This document shows positions 51,767-62,665 of a stretch of 64,000 nucleotides of DNA, piece after piece. The stretch lies in assembly GCA_003354135.1 (NCBI GenBank), contig PIVK01000015.1, forward strand, positions 1 through 64,000. Reading direction: 5' to 3'. Both the position numbers and the translations under genes were made by a program. Position 1 is the first letter of the stretch; each line of letters starts with the position of its first letter. This stretch comes from Rhodospirillales bacterium. Lineage in GTDB: Bacteria > Pseudomonadota > Alphaproteobacteria > Rhodospirillales > GLO-3. The notes beneath the pieces are model-generated. The model was not told the DNA's origin. It searched no databases and saw only the letters and a list, made by a program, of their open reading frames with translations.

Positions 51767-53554
51767 ATGACATCCTGCAACTGGCCCAATCTTGTGCATA
51801 TGTTTTTCGACGTGGCCGACGGTCGGGGCGAACGCCCGTTCCTCTGGGCCAAGTCGGACGGCACCTACCGTCCCACCACCTGGCGCGAGGCGGCAGCCCG
51901 GATCAGTGAACTGGCTCGCGGCCTCAAGGCGCTTGGCGTCAAATCCGGGGACCGGGTGGTTCTGGCGTCCGAAAACCGGCCCGAGTGGCTGATCTCGGAT
52001 CTCGCCATCATGGCGGCGGGCGCCATCACGGTCCCGGCCTACGTCACCAACACCGAGGCCGACCATTTGCACGTAATGCAAGACAGCGGCGCCGTCGGTG
52101 CCGTCATATCGACCAAGCACCTGGCCAAGCACTTTCTGCCGGCGGCAGCCAAGGCCGAAGACCTGCGTTTCGTCGTCGCCATGGACAGATTGGACAACGC
52201 GGCACATTCCGGCGCCCGGCTGCACCATTGGCCGGACGTGCTGGCCACGGGGGCCGGCGAGCACTGGAACGTGGTCGAGCGGGCGGCGGCCATGGGGGGC
52301 GACGAAACGGCCTGCATCATCTACACCTCGGGCACCGGCGGCGCACCCAAGGGCGTGATGCTGAGCCACGAAGCCATCCTGCACAACTGCGCCGGCGCCA
52401 GGGACGCCCTCAAGGACCTGGAACTCCTCGACGAGGTCTTCCTCAGTTTCCTGCCGCTCAGCCATTCCTATGAACATACGGCGGGACAGTTCTTCCCCAT
52501 CTCCATCGGCGCCCAGATCTACTACGCCGAAGGGATAGAGACACTGGGCACCAACCTGATGGAAGCGAAGCCCACGATAATGACCGCCGTACCCCGGCTT
52601 TACGAAATGTTCCATTCCCGCATCATGCGCGGCGTCGAAAAAACGGGAGGCCTGAAGGAGAAACTGTTCCGCCAGGCCGTCGACCTGGGGACCAGGCGCT
52701 ACCAGAATCCCGCCGGCCTGAGCCTGGGCGAGCGCCTGCACGATAGGCTCCTGGACAAGCTGGTGCGCAAGAAGGTTCGGCAGCGCTTCGGCGGGCGGCT
52801 GAAGGCACTGGTGTCGGGCGGCGCCCCCCTTAATCACGACATCGGTCTCTTTTTCACGGCGCTGGGGCTGCGCATCCTCCAGGGCTACGGCCAAACGGAA
52901 TCGGCGCCGGTAGTCAGCGTCAACCGGGCCTCGGACACCCGCGTCCACACGGTCGGCCCGCCGATCAAAAACGTGGAGGTAAAGATCGCCGACGACGGCG
53001 AGATCCTGGTCCGGGGGCCGCTTGTCATGCAGGGCTACTGGGGCAAGGCCGACGCGACGGCCGCCACGATCAAGGACGGCTGGCTGTACACGGGTGATAT
53101 CGGCGAGATCGACGAGGCGGGGCATCTCAGGATCACCGACCGCAAGAAGGACATCATCGTCAACTCGGGCGGCGACAACCTGTCACCGCAGCGGGTCGAG
53201 GGCCTGCTGACACTGGAGCCCGAAATCGCCCAGGCCATGGTCTGCGGCGACAAGCACCCGCACCTGGTGGCGCTGCTGGTGCCGGACACCGAATGGACAG
53301 AGGCCTGGGCACGCGAGAACGGCAAGGTCCCCGACCTGCCGGCCCTGGCCCGGGACGCAGATTTCCACAAGGCCCTGGGCCCGGCCGTCGACCGGGTCAA
53401 CGGGAACTTGTCCAACATCGAGAAGGTGCGCCGCTTCATGATCGCCGACGAACCCTTCACCATCGATAACGCCCAGATGACCCCAACCATGAAGGTCCGC
53501 CGCCACGTCATCAAGGCCAGTTACGGCCAAGCGCTGGAGGCATTGTACGGCTAG
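51767..53554 (+). CDS. Long-chain acyl-CoA synthetase (AMP-forming)
   Basis: A 595-residue adenylate-forming enzyme. The P-loop is IIYTSGTGGAPKGVMLSH, followed by FLPLSHSYEHTAGQF, the adenine motif LQGYGQTESAPVV, YTGDIGEIDEAGHLRITDRK and the C-terminal MTPTMKVRR carrying the catalytic Lys. The large insert before the C-terminus (about 310-360) fits the long-chain (LACS/FAA) group. AAGGTGG lies before ATG 51767; the in-frame ATG at 51704 overlaps pepF upstream sequence and has no similarity. Confidence 0.9.
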   Translation: MTSCNWPNLVHMFFDVADGRGERPFLWAKSDGTYRPTTWREAAARISELARGLKALGVKSGDRVVLASENRPEWLISDLAIMAAGAITVPAYVTNTEADHLHVMQDSGAVGAVISTKHLAKHFLPAAAKAEDLRFVVAMDRLDNAAHSGARLHHWPDVLATGAGEHWNVVERAAAMGGDETACIIYTSGTGGAPKGVMLSHEAILHNCAGARDALKDLELLDEVFLSFLPLSHSYEHTAGQFFPISIGAQIYYAEGIETLGTNLMEAKPTIMTAVPRLYEMFHSRIMRGVEKTGGLKEKLFRQAVDLGTRRYQNPAGLSLGERLHDRLLDKLVRKKVRQRFGGRLKALVSGGAPLNHDIGLFFTALGLRILQGYGQTESAPVVSVNRASDTRVHTVGPPIKNVEVKIADDGEILVRGPLVMQGYWGKADATAATIKDGWLYTGDIGEIDEAGHLRITDRKKDIIVNSGGDNLSPQRVEGLLTLEPEIAQAMVCGDKHPHLVALLVPDTEWTEAWARENGKVPDLPALARDADFHKALGPAVDRVNGNLSNIEKVRRFMIADEPFTIDNAQMTPTMKVRRHVIKASYGQALEALYG

Positions 53555-53580
53555 GACATGGCCCCTGAACCGTCGACGCC

Positions 53581-53629
53581 CGGACGGATCACATGTTGCC
53601 TGCGGCAGTCATATCGTGTGTTGCCGACA
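53581..53629. repeat. R3 repeat, copy 2
   Basis: Matches 42353-42401 (CGGACGGATCACATGTTGCC through TATCGTGTGTTGCC). It starts 27 bp after the acyl-CoA synthetase stop. The rest of the gene-free interval 53555-53952 holds a tandem duplication and otherwise nothing I can identify. Confidence 0.7.
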
Positions 53630-53782
53630 GGGCTGAAATCGTCTCTTGCGGCCCAACTCCGGGGCGTGTACGATTCCCCTGTACACGGAACACACTTATA
53701 TGCTGCACCGAATTGTCGTGTGATTTCAAGTCATTGAGGCGTCGCGATTTCAATCCGGTCTGCATCACGCTCGTGCGGGGTT

Positions 53783-53856
53783 CCGGTGGTTATCGTTTCC
53801 GCTTCGGACAAATAAAAAGCCGGTGGTTATCGTTTCTGCTTCGGACAAATAAAAAG
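53783..53856. repeat. Tandem duplication of a 37-bp unit
   Basis: The unit CCGGTGGTTATCGTTTCCGC plus CTTCGGACAAATAAAAAG-type end occurs twice in direct succession (53783-53819 and 53820-53856) with a single C/T difference. It lies in the leader region before the response regulator. Confidence 0.85.
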
Positions 53857-53952
53857 AATGTCATTGACTGTATGGACTTAACCCTAAAGGCAGATTGAGG
53901 TTACCCCCGGTTTGGACCGGGCAAGCTGAGAAAACTGAACAGGTATAATGTT

Positions 53953-54390
53953 ATGAACAAAGCAAGGCCGATAGAGATACTCATCGTCGAGGACAACCTC
54001 GGGGATGCCCGGCTTGTGCAAGAGGCTCTGATCGACGGTCAGATTCACAACAATCTTTCTCACTTGGAAGATGGAGTGGAAGCCCTGGCATTTCTCCGCC
54101 GTCAGGGTAAGTACGCCGATTCGCCCAGGCCCGACATCGTTTTGCTGGACCTCAATATGCCCCGCGTCGATGGGCGCCAGGTCTTGGTCGAGATGAAACA
54201 TGATCCGGATCTAAAAGAAATCCCGGTCGTCGCATTGACGACGTCCTCCGCTCAAAAAGATGTCGAAGCCTGTTATAAGGCGGGAGCGAACGCATACATC
54301 ACCAAGCCTGTCGATTTCGAGGCATTCATGAATGTGATCAAGACCTTTGACCAGTTCTGGTTCTCGGTCGTAACCTTACCCAACGATTAA
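53953..54390 (+). CDS. Single-domain response regulator, Rcp1-like
   Basis: A 145-residue receiver domain without an output domain. VEDNLGDARLVQEAL with the acidic pocket, the phosphoacceptor Asp in DIVLLDLNMPRVDG, ALTTSSAQKD and the Lys in AYITKPVDFE are all intact. The LGDARL pattern and length are those of Rcp1-type regulators paired with phytochrome-like or hybrid kinases. No kinase of that kind is adjacent; dctB follows after 200 bp. Confidence 0.9.
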   Translation: MNKARPIEILIVEDNLGDARLVQEALIDGQIHNNLSHLEDGVEALAFLRRQGKYADSPRPDIVLLDLNMPRVDGRQVLVEMKHDPDLKEIPVVALTTSSAQKDVEACYKAGANAYITKPVDFEAFMNVIKTFDQFWFSVVTLPND

Positions 54391-54596
54391 GGATTGAACC
54401 GAAGGGCAACCACGCATTCTTTCTTCATGCGTCGGATGTCCGTATCCTTTCATGGGAACACCACCTCCTTTTGGATTGGTCTCCAGGCGCTCCCATAGCG
54501 CCGAGAGGGCGCTCGGTCCCCGGCCAAGCAAGCCCCTACGCGCCTTGCCGCAGGCGTCCCCCCGGGATACCCTTCGCCATGCTCGAGGAAACCGCC

Positions 54597-56447
54597 ATGG
54601 ATGCATCAAGACCGGGGATGGCAACACAACCCCCCACGGCGAACGCGGCGCCGGAGACGTCGCCCCCGAAGGCCGTCGTCGCCCTCGTGCTCGGCCTCTT
54701 GCCGCTCATCCTCTGGCAAGCGGCCATGTGGAGCGAGCGGATAGCCGCCCAAGCCATCCGCGACGACGGTTGGCGGCGCCTGGCGCTTTATACGGCCAAC
54801 CTGAGCAGCGAACTGGAACATTACGACTATCTGCCGCGCATCCTGGCCGAGGACACGGCGATCAAGGAAGTTCTGCTCGACCCGGGGGACGCCACCGCCG
54901 TCGACGTCGCCAACCGCTACCTCGCCCGCATCAATACCTTCGCCGGCGCCTCGGCCACTTACGTCATAATGCGCGACGGCACCACGCTGGTGGCCAGCAA
55001 CTGGGAGACCGAGCGCTCCTTCATCGGCGCGAACCTTCGCTTCCGGCCCTACTTCCAGACGGCGTTCAAGGGCGAGATGGGTCGCTACTTCGCGCTCGGC
55101 ACCACCTCGCTCGAACCTGGCTACTACCTGGCGCGGCCGGTCCTTCAGGACTTCGACACCGACCGCAAAATCATCGGCGTCATCGTGGTCAAGGTGGGGA
55201 TGAACCGCCTGGAGGAGCACTGGGGCAACGGGCCGGTCCAGGTCATGGTCACCGACGATTACGGGGTCGTCTTCATTACTTCGAACAAGGACTGGAAGTT
55301 CCGCACCTTGAGCCGCCTCGACGACAAAACGCGGGAGATCATCACGACCTCGCGCCAATACCACAACGCACCGCTCAACCCGCTGGGTATCGAGACCAAG
55401 GAAACGATGGCGGAAGGCGTCCGCATCGTCGCTTTCGAGAATGGCGCCCGCTATATGATGCTGGGCGCGGGCATCCCCAACACCGATTGGCGGCTCCAGG
55501 TCCTGATGCCCTACGCACGGGTCGGGCGCATCGTCTGGGCGGCGGTCGCCCTGGCCGGGTTCGCCTTCGCGGTTCTGGCGCTCGTCGCCTACTCGCTCTT
55601 CCAGCACCGCCAGCGCCTGCGGGACCGCCTGACTCACCAGCAAGAGATAGCCGGCACCTTGGCCGCGGCCCGCGACGAGTTGGAGAAACGGGTCGCGGAA
55701 CGCACGGCGGACCTCCGGACGGCCCAGGCGGAATTGGTCCAGGCGGCCAAGCTGGCGATGCTGGGCAAGCTGTCGACCGGCATCAACCACGAGCTCAACC
55801 AACCGCTTTCCGCCATCCGCTCCTACGCCGACAACGCGCAGGCCTTCTTGGACCGCGGCCGAACCGAAGAGGCCAAGGGCAACCTCGCCAGCATCTCGGA
55901 ACTGACGGCCCGCGCCGGGGCCATCGTCACTCGCCTTAAGGGGTTCGCCCGCAAGAGCAAGGACGATGTGCGGGCGGTCCCCATTGCCCTGTCCGTCGCC
56001 AACGCCATCACCCTGCTGGGTCCCCGGTTCCGGTCCGAAGGGATCGAGGTGGTGTCCGACCTGGGCGGCCGCGACATTCTGGTCTGCGGCGGCGCGGTAC
56101 GGCTGGAGCAGGTCTTCGTCAACCTGTTCGCCAACGCCGCCGACGCCATGGCCGGAAGCCCGGTCAAGGTCCTTTCGGTGACGCTTGACGAAAGCGAGGA
56201 CGAGGTAACGATCCGGGTCGCCGACAGCGGCCCGGGCATCGACACGGGTGTGCTGGAGCGGCTCTTCGAGCCCTTCTTCACCACCAAGGAGGCGGGAGAA
56301 GGGCTTGGCATCGGGCTCGCCATCTCGTACGGCATCGTCACCCACTTTGGTGGTACCATAGAGGCCGCCAACCACCACAAGGGCGGCGGGGTGTTCTCGG
56401 TGCGCCTGAAAAAGGCGGAGAACGGCGGCTGCGGAGACGGATCATGA
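54597..56447 (+). CDS. dctB: C4-dicarboxylate sensor histidine kinase DctB
   Basis: A 616-residue membrane sensor. Helix 1 is at about 27-43 and helix 2 at about 312-335, enclosing a periplasmic double-PAS (dCache-like) domain (MRDGTTLVASNWETERSFIG, FRPYFQTAFKGEMG) that in DctB binds succinate, fumarate or malate. The kinase core has His398 in GINHELNQPLSAIRSYADNA, then LEQVFVNLFANAADAM (N box), DSGPGI and GLGIGLAISYGIV. GAGGAAAC before ATG 54597 decides against earlier starts. The stop overlaps dctD by 4 nt. Confidence 0.93.
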   Translation: MDASRPGMATQPPTANAAPETSPPKAVVALVLGLLPLILWQAAMWSERIAAQAIRDDGWRRLALYTANLSSELEHYDYLPRILAEDTAIKEVLLDPGDATAVDVANRYLARINTFAGASATYVIMRDGTTLVASNWETERSFIGANLRFRPYFQTAFKGEMGRYFALGTTSLEPGYYLARPVLQDFDTDRKIIGVIVVKVGMNRLEEHWGNGPVQVMVTDDYGVVFITSNKDWKFRTLSRLDDKTREIITTSRQYHNAPLNPLGIETKETMAEGVRIVAFENGARYMMLGAGIPNTDWRLQVLMPYARVGRIVWAAVALAGFAFAVLALVAYSLFQHRQRLRDRLTHQQEIAGTLAAARDELEKRVAERTADLRTAQAELVQAAKLAMLGKLSTGINHELNQPLSAIRSYADNAQAFLDRGRTEEAKGNLASISELTARAGAIVTRLKGFARKSKDDVRAVPIALSVANAITLLGPRFRSEGIEVVSDLGGRDILVCGGAVRLEQVFVNLFANAADAMAGSPVKVLSVTLDESEDEVTIRVADSGPGIDTGVLERLFEPFFTTKEAGEGLGIGLAISYGIVTHFGGTIEAANHHKGGGVFSVRLKKAENGGCGDGS

Positions 56448-57808
56448 GCACCACGGTTATCCTGGTCGACGACGAGGAACACGTCCGCCGCGCCGCCGGC
56501 CAGACCCTCGAACTCGCCGACTACCGGGTCGAATGCTTCGACGGTGCGGGCGCGGCGCTGTCGCGCCTCGACGCCGCCTTCGAAGGAATCCTGGTCACCG
56601 ACGTGCGCATGCCCGACATGGACGGACTGAAACTGATGCAACGGGTGCGCGAGATGGACCCCGACATGCCGGTGGTGCTGGTCTCGGGGCACGCCGACAT
56701 CGCCATGGCCGTGCGGGCGATCCGCGATGGAGCCTATGATTTTATCGAGAAGCCTTTCGCCTCGGGCCATTTCGTCGAAGTGGTGGGCCGCGCCATGGAG
56801 AAGCGGCGTTTGACCCTGGAGAACCGCCGGCTGCGCGCCGAGATCGCCCGCCGGCACGGTGGCGGCCCCTGCATCCTGGGCGATTCGGCGCCCGCCGAAA
56901 AGCTCAGGCACCTTGTCGCCAGCCTCGCCGACACCGGCACGGATGTGCTGATCTTCGGCGAGACCGGGACCGGCAAGGAACTCATCGCCCGCAGCCTGCA
57001 CGAGAGCGGTCGGCGCAGGAGGGGCAACTTCGTTGCGCTTAACTGCGGCGCCGTGCCCGAGACCCTGATGGAGAGCGAGATCTTCGGCCACGAACCGGGG
57101 GCCTTCACCGGGGCCGAGGGACGGCGCATCGGCAAGTTCGAACACGCGAACGGCGGCACGCTGTTCCTGGACGAGATCGAGAGCATGCCCGTCAACCTGC
57201 AGGTCAAGCTGCTCAGGGTATTGCAGGAACGGGCCATCGAGCGCCTGGGATCGAACGAGGTCGTCCCCCTTGATCTCCGTGTCGTCGCGGCAACCAAGAC
57301 CGACCTTAGGGCCGCTTGCCGCGAGGGCACCTTCCGCGAAGACCTCTACTACCGTCTCAGCGTGGTGACCCTGGACGTGCCGCGACTAAGGGAACGCCGC
57401 GACGACGTGCCGCTGTTGTTCCGGTACTTCCTCGCCCAGGCCGCCCGGCGCCTCGGACGCCCCGCCCCGCCGGTGCCGCCGGAGCAGATGCAGGGACTCA
57501 TGGTGCATGACTGGCCGGGCAACGTCCGCGAACTGCAGCATGCGGCCGAACGGTTCATCCTGTTCGGCGACTGGCGCTCTCCCGGCCCGGAAGGCGGCGG
57601 CCCGGAAGGCGACGGCACAGACGCGGCGCCCGAAACCCTGTCGGCCCGGGTGGGGTCCTTCGAGAAAAGCCTGATCGTCATGACGCTGGAACGCAACCGG
57701 GGCGGCCTCAAACAAACCCTCGACGACTTGGGGCTTCCGCGCAAGACCTTCTACGACAAGCTCAAGAAATACGGGCTGACGCGCCGCGAATTCACGAAAG
57801 ACGGTTGA
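56444..57808 (+). CDS. dctD: Sigma-54-dependent response regulator DctD
   Basis: A 454-residue activator with a receiver (phosphoacceptor Asp53 in VTDVRMPDMDG), an AAA+ domain (Walker A GETGTGKE at about 172, sigma-54-contact loop GAFTGA at about 219, Walker B GGTLFLDEIESM) and a C-terminal Fis-type HTH (GGLKQTLDDLGLPRKTFYDKL). It is co-translated with dctB. Palindromes and a sigma-54 promoter before dctP are its probable targets, but the TPR gene lies between. Confidence 0.94.
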   Translation: MSTTVILVDDEEHVRRAAGQTLELADYRVECFDGAGAALSRLDAAFEGILVTDVRMPDMDGLKLMQRVREMDPDMPVVLVSGHADIAMAVRAIRDGAYDFIEKPFASGHFVEVVGRAMEKRRLTLENRRLRAEIARRHGGGPCILGDSAPAEKLRHLVASLADTGTDVLIFGETGTGKELIARSLHESGRRRRGNFVALNCGAVPETLMESEIFGHEPGAFTGAEGRRIGKFEHANGGTLFLDEIESMPVNLQVKLLRVLQERAIERLGSNEVVPLDLRVVAATKTDLRAACREGTFREDLYYRLSVVTLDVPRLRERRDDVPLLFRYFLAQAARRLGRPAPPVPPEQMQGLMVHDWPGNVRELQHAAERFILFGDWRSPGPEGGGPEGDGTDAAPETLSARVGSFEKSLIVMTLERNRGGLKQTLDDLGLPRKTFYDKLKKYGLTRREFTKDG

Positions 57809-58013
57809 CCCCGGGGGCTCCGCTTCGGTCTTTCCCACTATTCTGGTCCGGCTTACTAAAGCGGGAGAACCACTTGAACATTGGCAGGATATATTGCGGA
57901 GACGGGGTTGTTTCGTTGATGTGGATTTTCCTCCCGAACCGAAAGCTAATGCCCGCATGGAAGAAAACGGCTAGGGTCCTTCGCCACCACCCAAAAAAAG
58001 GAGCGGTGAGATT

Positions 58014-60797
58014 TTGATCGCTTGGGAACGGATTTCGAAATGGGTTCGCCGGCATCGGGCCGCAGCGATGGCGGCCCTTGTGGTAGCCGGCATAGTGGGG
58101 GGACTTCCTACCAACCGCCCGGTCTGGGCCGAGCCGCCGATGGACCGCGCGATCAAGATCAAGCAGATGGAACGCGCGCTCAAGAACGACGAGAAGACCC
58201 TGGGGCCCGAACACCCCAAAGTCGCCGTCCGCCTCAACAACTTGGCCACGCTTTATCTGGCCGCCAACCGCCTGGACGAGGCCGGGCCGCTGATGAAACG
58301 CGTGCTCAACATCGCCGAGAAAGCCCTGGGGCCAGATCACCCCTCGGTCGCCACCGCCCTCAACAACCTAGCCCAGATTTATCGGCACACCAACCGCCTG
58401 GACGAGGCTGAGCCCCTGCTGGAACGCGCGCTCAATATCCACGAGAAGGCCCTGGGGCCCGATCACCCCAACGTCGCCATCCGCCTCAACAACCTGGCCA
58501 CGCTTTATCTGACCACCAACCGTCTGGCCGAAGCCGAGCCGCTGATGAAACGCGCGCTCAACATCCACGAGATGGCCCTGGGGCCCGATCACCCGAACGT
58601 CGCCCGCGACATCAGCAACCTGGCCACGCTCTACTACACCACCAACCGCCTGGCCGAGGCCGAACCGCTGATGAAACGCGCGCTCAACATCGACGAGACG
58701 GCCCTGGGGCCCGATCACCCGGACGTCGCCCGCGACATCAACAACCTGGCCACGCTCTACTACACCACCAACCGCCTGGCCGAAGCCGAGTCCCTGATGA
58801 AACGCGCGCTTAGGATCGACGAGAAGGCCCTGGGGCCCGATCACCCCAAGGTCGCTCCCGCCCTCAACAACCTGGCCGCGCTTTATCAGGCCACCAACCG
58901 CTTGGCCGAGGCCGAGCCGCTGATGGAACGCGCGCTCAAGATCCACGAGACGGCCCTGGGGCCCGATCACCCGGACGTCGCCCGCGACATCAGCAACCTG
59001 GCCACGCTCTACTACACCACCAACCGCCTGGCCGAGGCCGAGCCGCTGATGGAACGCGCGCTCAAGATCGACGAGACGGCCCTGGGGCCCGATCACCCCA
59101 ACGTCGCCATCGACCTCAACAACCTGGCCCGGCTTTATCAGGACACCAACCGCCTGGCCGAGGCCGAGCCGCTGATGGAACGCGCGCTCAAGATCCACGA
59201 GACGGCCCTGGGGCCCGATCACCCCAACGTCGCCATCGACCTCAACAACCTGGCCCGGCTTTATCAGGACACCAACCGCCTGGCCGAGGCCGAGCTGCTG
59301 ATGAAACGCACGCTCAACATCTACGAGACGGCCCTGGGCCCCCACCACCCCAGCGTCGCCATCCGCCTCAACAACCTGGCCCGGCTTTATCAGGACACCA
59401 ACCGCCTGGCCGAGGCCGAGCCGCTGATGAAACGCGCGCTCAACATCTACGAAACGGCCCTGGGGCCCCACCACCCCAGCGTCGCCATCCGCCTCAACAA
59501 CCTGGCCCGGCTTTATCAGGACACCAACCGCCTGGCCGAGGCCGAGCCGTTGATGCAACGCGCGCTCAAGATCGACGAGACGACCCTGGGGCCCAATCAC
59601 CCGGACGTCACCCGCGACATCAACAACCTGGCCCAGCTTTATCAAGACACCAACCGCCTGGCCGAGGCCAAGCCGCTGATGGAACGCGCGATCAAAATCC
59701 ACGAGACGGCCCTAGGGCCCGACCACCCCAAGGTCGCCACCGCCCTCAACAACCTGGCCCGGCTTTATCAGACCACCAACCGCCTGGCCGAGGCCGAGCC
59801 CCTGTTACAACGCGCGATCAAGATCGACGAGACGGCCCTGGGGCCCGATCACCCGGACGTCGCCCGCGACATCAACAACTTGGCCCAGCTTTATCAGGCC
59901 ACCAACCGCTTGGCCGAAGCCGAGCCGCTGATGGAACGCGCCCTCAAGATCGACGAGAAGGTCCTGGGGCCCGATCACCCCAGCGTCGCCATCGACCTCA
60001 ACAACCTGGCCCAACTTTATCAAGCCACCAACCGCCTGGCCGAAGCCGAGCCGCTGATTGAACGCGCGCTCAACATCGACGAGACGGCCCTGGGGCCCGA
60101 TCACCCCAAGGTCGCCACCGCCCTCAACAACCTGGCCCAGCTTTATCAGGACACCAACCGCCTGGCCGAGGCCGAGCCGCTGATGGAACGCGCGCTCAAG
60201 ATCGACGAGAAGGTCCTGGGGCCCGATCACCCCAGCGTCGCCATCCGCCTCAACAACCTGGCCCAGCTTTATAAGGACACCAACCGCCTAGCCGAGGCCG
60301 AGCCGCTGATGGAGCGCGCGCTCAAGATCCACGAGACGTCCCTGGGGCCCGATCACCCGGACGTCGCCATCGGCCTTAACAACCTGGCCCGGCTTTATCA
60401 GGTCACCAACCGCCTGGCCGAGGCCGAGCCGCTGATGAAACGCGCGCTCAACATCGGCGAGAGGGCCCTGGGGCCCGATCACCCCAAGGTCGCCATCCGC
60501 CTCAACAACCTAGCCCAGCTTTATCAGGCCACCAACCGCCTGGACGAGGCCGAGCCGCTGATGAAACGCGCACTCAACATCTTCGAGACGTCCCTGGGGC
60601 CCGATCACCCCAAGGTCGCCCTCGGCCTCAACAACCTGGGCTGGCTTTATAAGGTCACCAACCGCCTGGACGAGGCCGAGCCGCTGATGAAACGCGCGCT
60701 CTGGATTTTCCGCGAAAGCCTGGGGCCCAATCACCCCAACACCCGAAAGGTGGCCCGGAACCTGGATAACCTGCGGGCCGCAGGGGATGGGGGATGA
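58014..60797 (+). CDS. Secreted kinesin-light-chain-type TPR protein
   Basis: A 927-residue protein. A signal peptide (about 1-39: AAAMAALVVAGIVGGLPTNR to VWAE) sends it to the periplasm. From residue 62 follow 20 complete 42-residue TPR units of the pattern ALGPDHPxVAxxLNNLAxLY then TNRLAEAEPLMxRALxI, and a partial 21st. No other domain is seen. It starts with TTG, preceded by AAAGGAGCGG. It lies between dctD and dctP. A scaffold role in protein binding is likely; a link to dicarboxylate transport rests on position only. Confidence 0.88.
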   Translation: MIAWERISKWVRRHRAAAMAALVVAGIVGGLPTNRPVWAEPPMDRAIKIKQMERALKNDEKTLGPEHPKVAVRLNNLATLYLAANRLDEAGPLMKRVLNIAEKALGPDHPSVATALNNLAQIYRHTNRLDEAEPLLERALNIHEKALGPDHPNVAIRLNNLATLYLTTNRLAEAEPLMKRALNIHEMALGPDHPNVARDISNLATLYYTTNRLAEAEPLMKRALNIDETALGPDHPDVARDINNLATLYYTTNRLAEAESLMKRALRIDEKALGPDHPKVAPALNNLAALYQATNRLAEAEPLMERALKIHETALGPDHPDVARDISNLATLYYTTNRLAEAEPLMERALKIDETALGPDHPNVAIDLNNLARLYQDTNRLAEAEPLMERALKIHETALGPDHPNVAIDLNNLARLYQDTNRLAEAELLMKRTLNIYETALGPHHPSVAIRLNNLARLYQDTNRLAEAEPLMKRALNIYETALGPHHPSVAIRLNNLARLYQDTNRLAEAEPLMQRALKIDETTLGPNHPDVTRDINNLAQLYQDTNRLAEAKPLMERAIKIHETALGPDHPKVATALNNLARLYQTTNRLAEAEPLLQRAIKIDETALGPDHPDVARDINNLAQLYQATNRLAEAEPLMERALKIDEKVLGPDHPSVAIDLNNLAQLYQATNRLAEAEPLIERALNIDETALGPDHPKVATALNNLAQLYQDTNRLAEAEPLMERALKIDEKVLGPDHPSVAIRLNNLAQLYKDTNRLAEAEPLMERALKIHETSLGPDHPDVAIGLNNLARLYQVTNRLAEAEPLMKRALNIGERALGPDHPKVAIRLNNLAQLYQATNRLDEAEPLMKRALNIFETSLGPDHPKVALGLNNLGWLYKVTNRLDEAEPLMKRALWIFRESLGPNHPNTRKVARNLDNLRAAGDGG
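58197..60716 (+). repeat. Twenty tandem 126-bp units inside the TPR gene
   Basis: Twenty in-frame units of exactly 126 bp (42 codons) follow each other without gaps, and many are near identical at the DNA level, for example those starting at about 59079 and 59205. The similarity points to recent expansion by unequal recombination, so repeat number is likely to vary between strains. Confidence 0.92.
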
Positions 60798-60825
60798 TGT
60801 TGATAGAGACAGCAAGGCAGCCCCC

Positions 60826-62039
<1,214 letters not shown>

Positions 62040-62086
62040 CTGCGTAGACTGGCAGGCGGGCTGAACTCCGGCTGATCGGAAAATTC

Positions 62087-62665
62087 ATGCTTGCTCGTTT
62101 TGCCAATCGCGTGGAGGAGGGAATCCTTTCCCTCCTCCTCGTGGCTATGGTGCTCATCGTCGTCTTCGAGATCACGATGCGCCTCATGGCTCCCATGCTC
62201 ATCGAGATGGGATACCTCCCCAACATCCTGTGGGCCGAGGAACTGACCTTGATGATCAGCGCCTGGATGGTCCTGCTCGGGGCGTCCTACGGGGTCAAGG
62301 TGGGATCGCACATCGGCGTGGATGCGGTGGTCCGTCTGCTTCCCGAGGGGCCGCGCCGGGCGGTCAGTCTGATCGCGGTCGGGCTTTGTCTGGTTTATTG
62401 CAGCCTGTTTTTCTGGGCAAGCTGGGGGCTCGTCGAGCAAGGCTGGAATTTGGGCATCGAGTTGGAGGAGTTGCCCATCCCTGAATGGCTGATGGAATCC
62501 GTGCTCTTGATCGGCTTTGCATTGCTCGCGGTTCGTTTTGCCCAGCTGGGCCGGGCGATCCTCAAGGGTGAGGCCCTGGGATTCCACTTGGCCGACGAGG
62601 CCCGGGAGGCCCTGGAGGAACTGGCCAAGGAGATCGACCCGAAAGTCGGGGAGGACTTCAAATGA
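62087..62665 (+). CDS. dctQ: TRAP small permease DctQ
   Basis: A 192-residue four-helix subunit: helix 1 LSLLLVAMVLIVVFEITMRL, then NILWAEELTLMISAWMVLLG with the conserved W-x-EE, GSHIGVDAVVRLLP, and two later helices. A charged C-terminal tail follows. It overlaps dctM by 4 nt (ATGA). It joins DctM and receives substrate from DctP. Confidence 0.94.
   Translation: MLARFANRVEEGILSLLLVAMVLIVVFEITMRLMAPMLIEMGYLPNILWAEELTLMISAWMVLLGASYGVKVGSHIGVDAVVRLLPEGPRRAVSLIAVGLCLVYCSLFFWASWGLVEQGWNLGIELEELPIPEWLMESVLLIGFALLAVRFAQLGRAILKGEALGFHLADEAREALEELAKEIDPKVGEDFK

Noticed and set aside
57880-57900. Sigma-54-like sequence TTGGCAGGATATATTGCGG before the TPR gene
   Set aside because: The GG to GC distance is 11 rather than 10 bases, and sigma-54 promoters tolerate no change in spacing.
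57805-58017. 70-codon frame between dctD and the TPR gene
   Set aside because: It overlaps the dctD stop, lacks a ribosome site and has no similarity; the interval is more likely the TPR leader.
58368-59702. Long antisense open frame (444 codons) across the TPR gene
   Set aside because: It results from the repeated codons of the tandem units read backwards; it repeats with the same period and has no start signals or independent similarity.
58197-60716. Regular direct repeats that might suggest a CRISPR array
   Set aside because: Units are 126 bp, in frame, and encode TPR helices; there are no short repeats with unique spacers and no cas genes.
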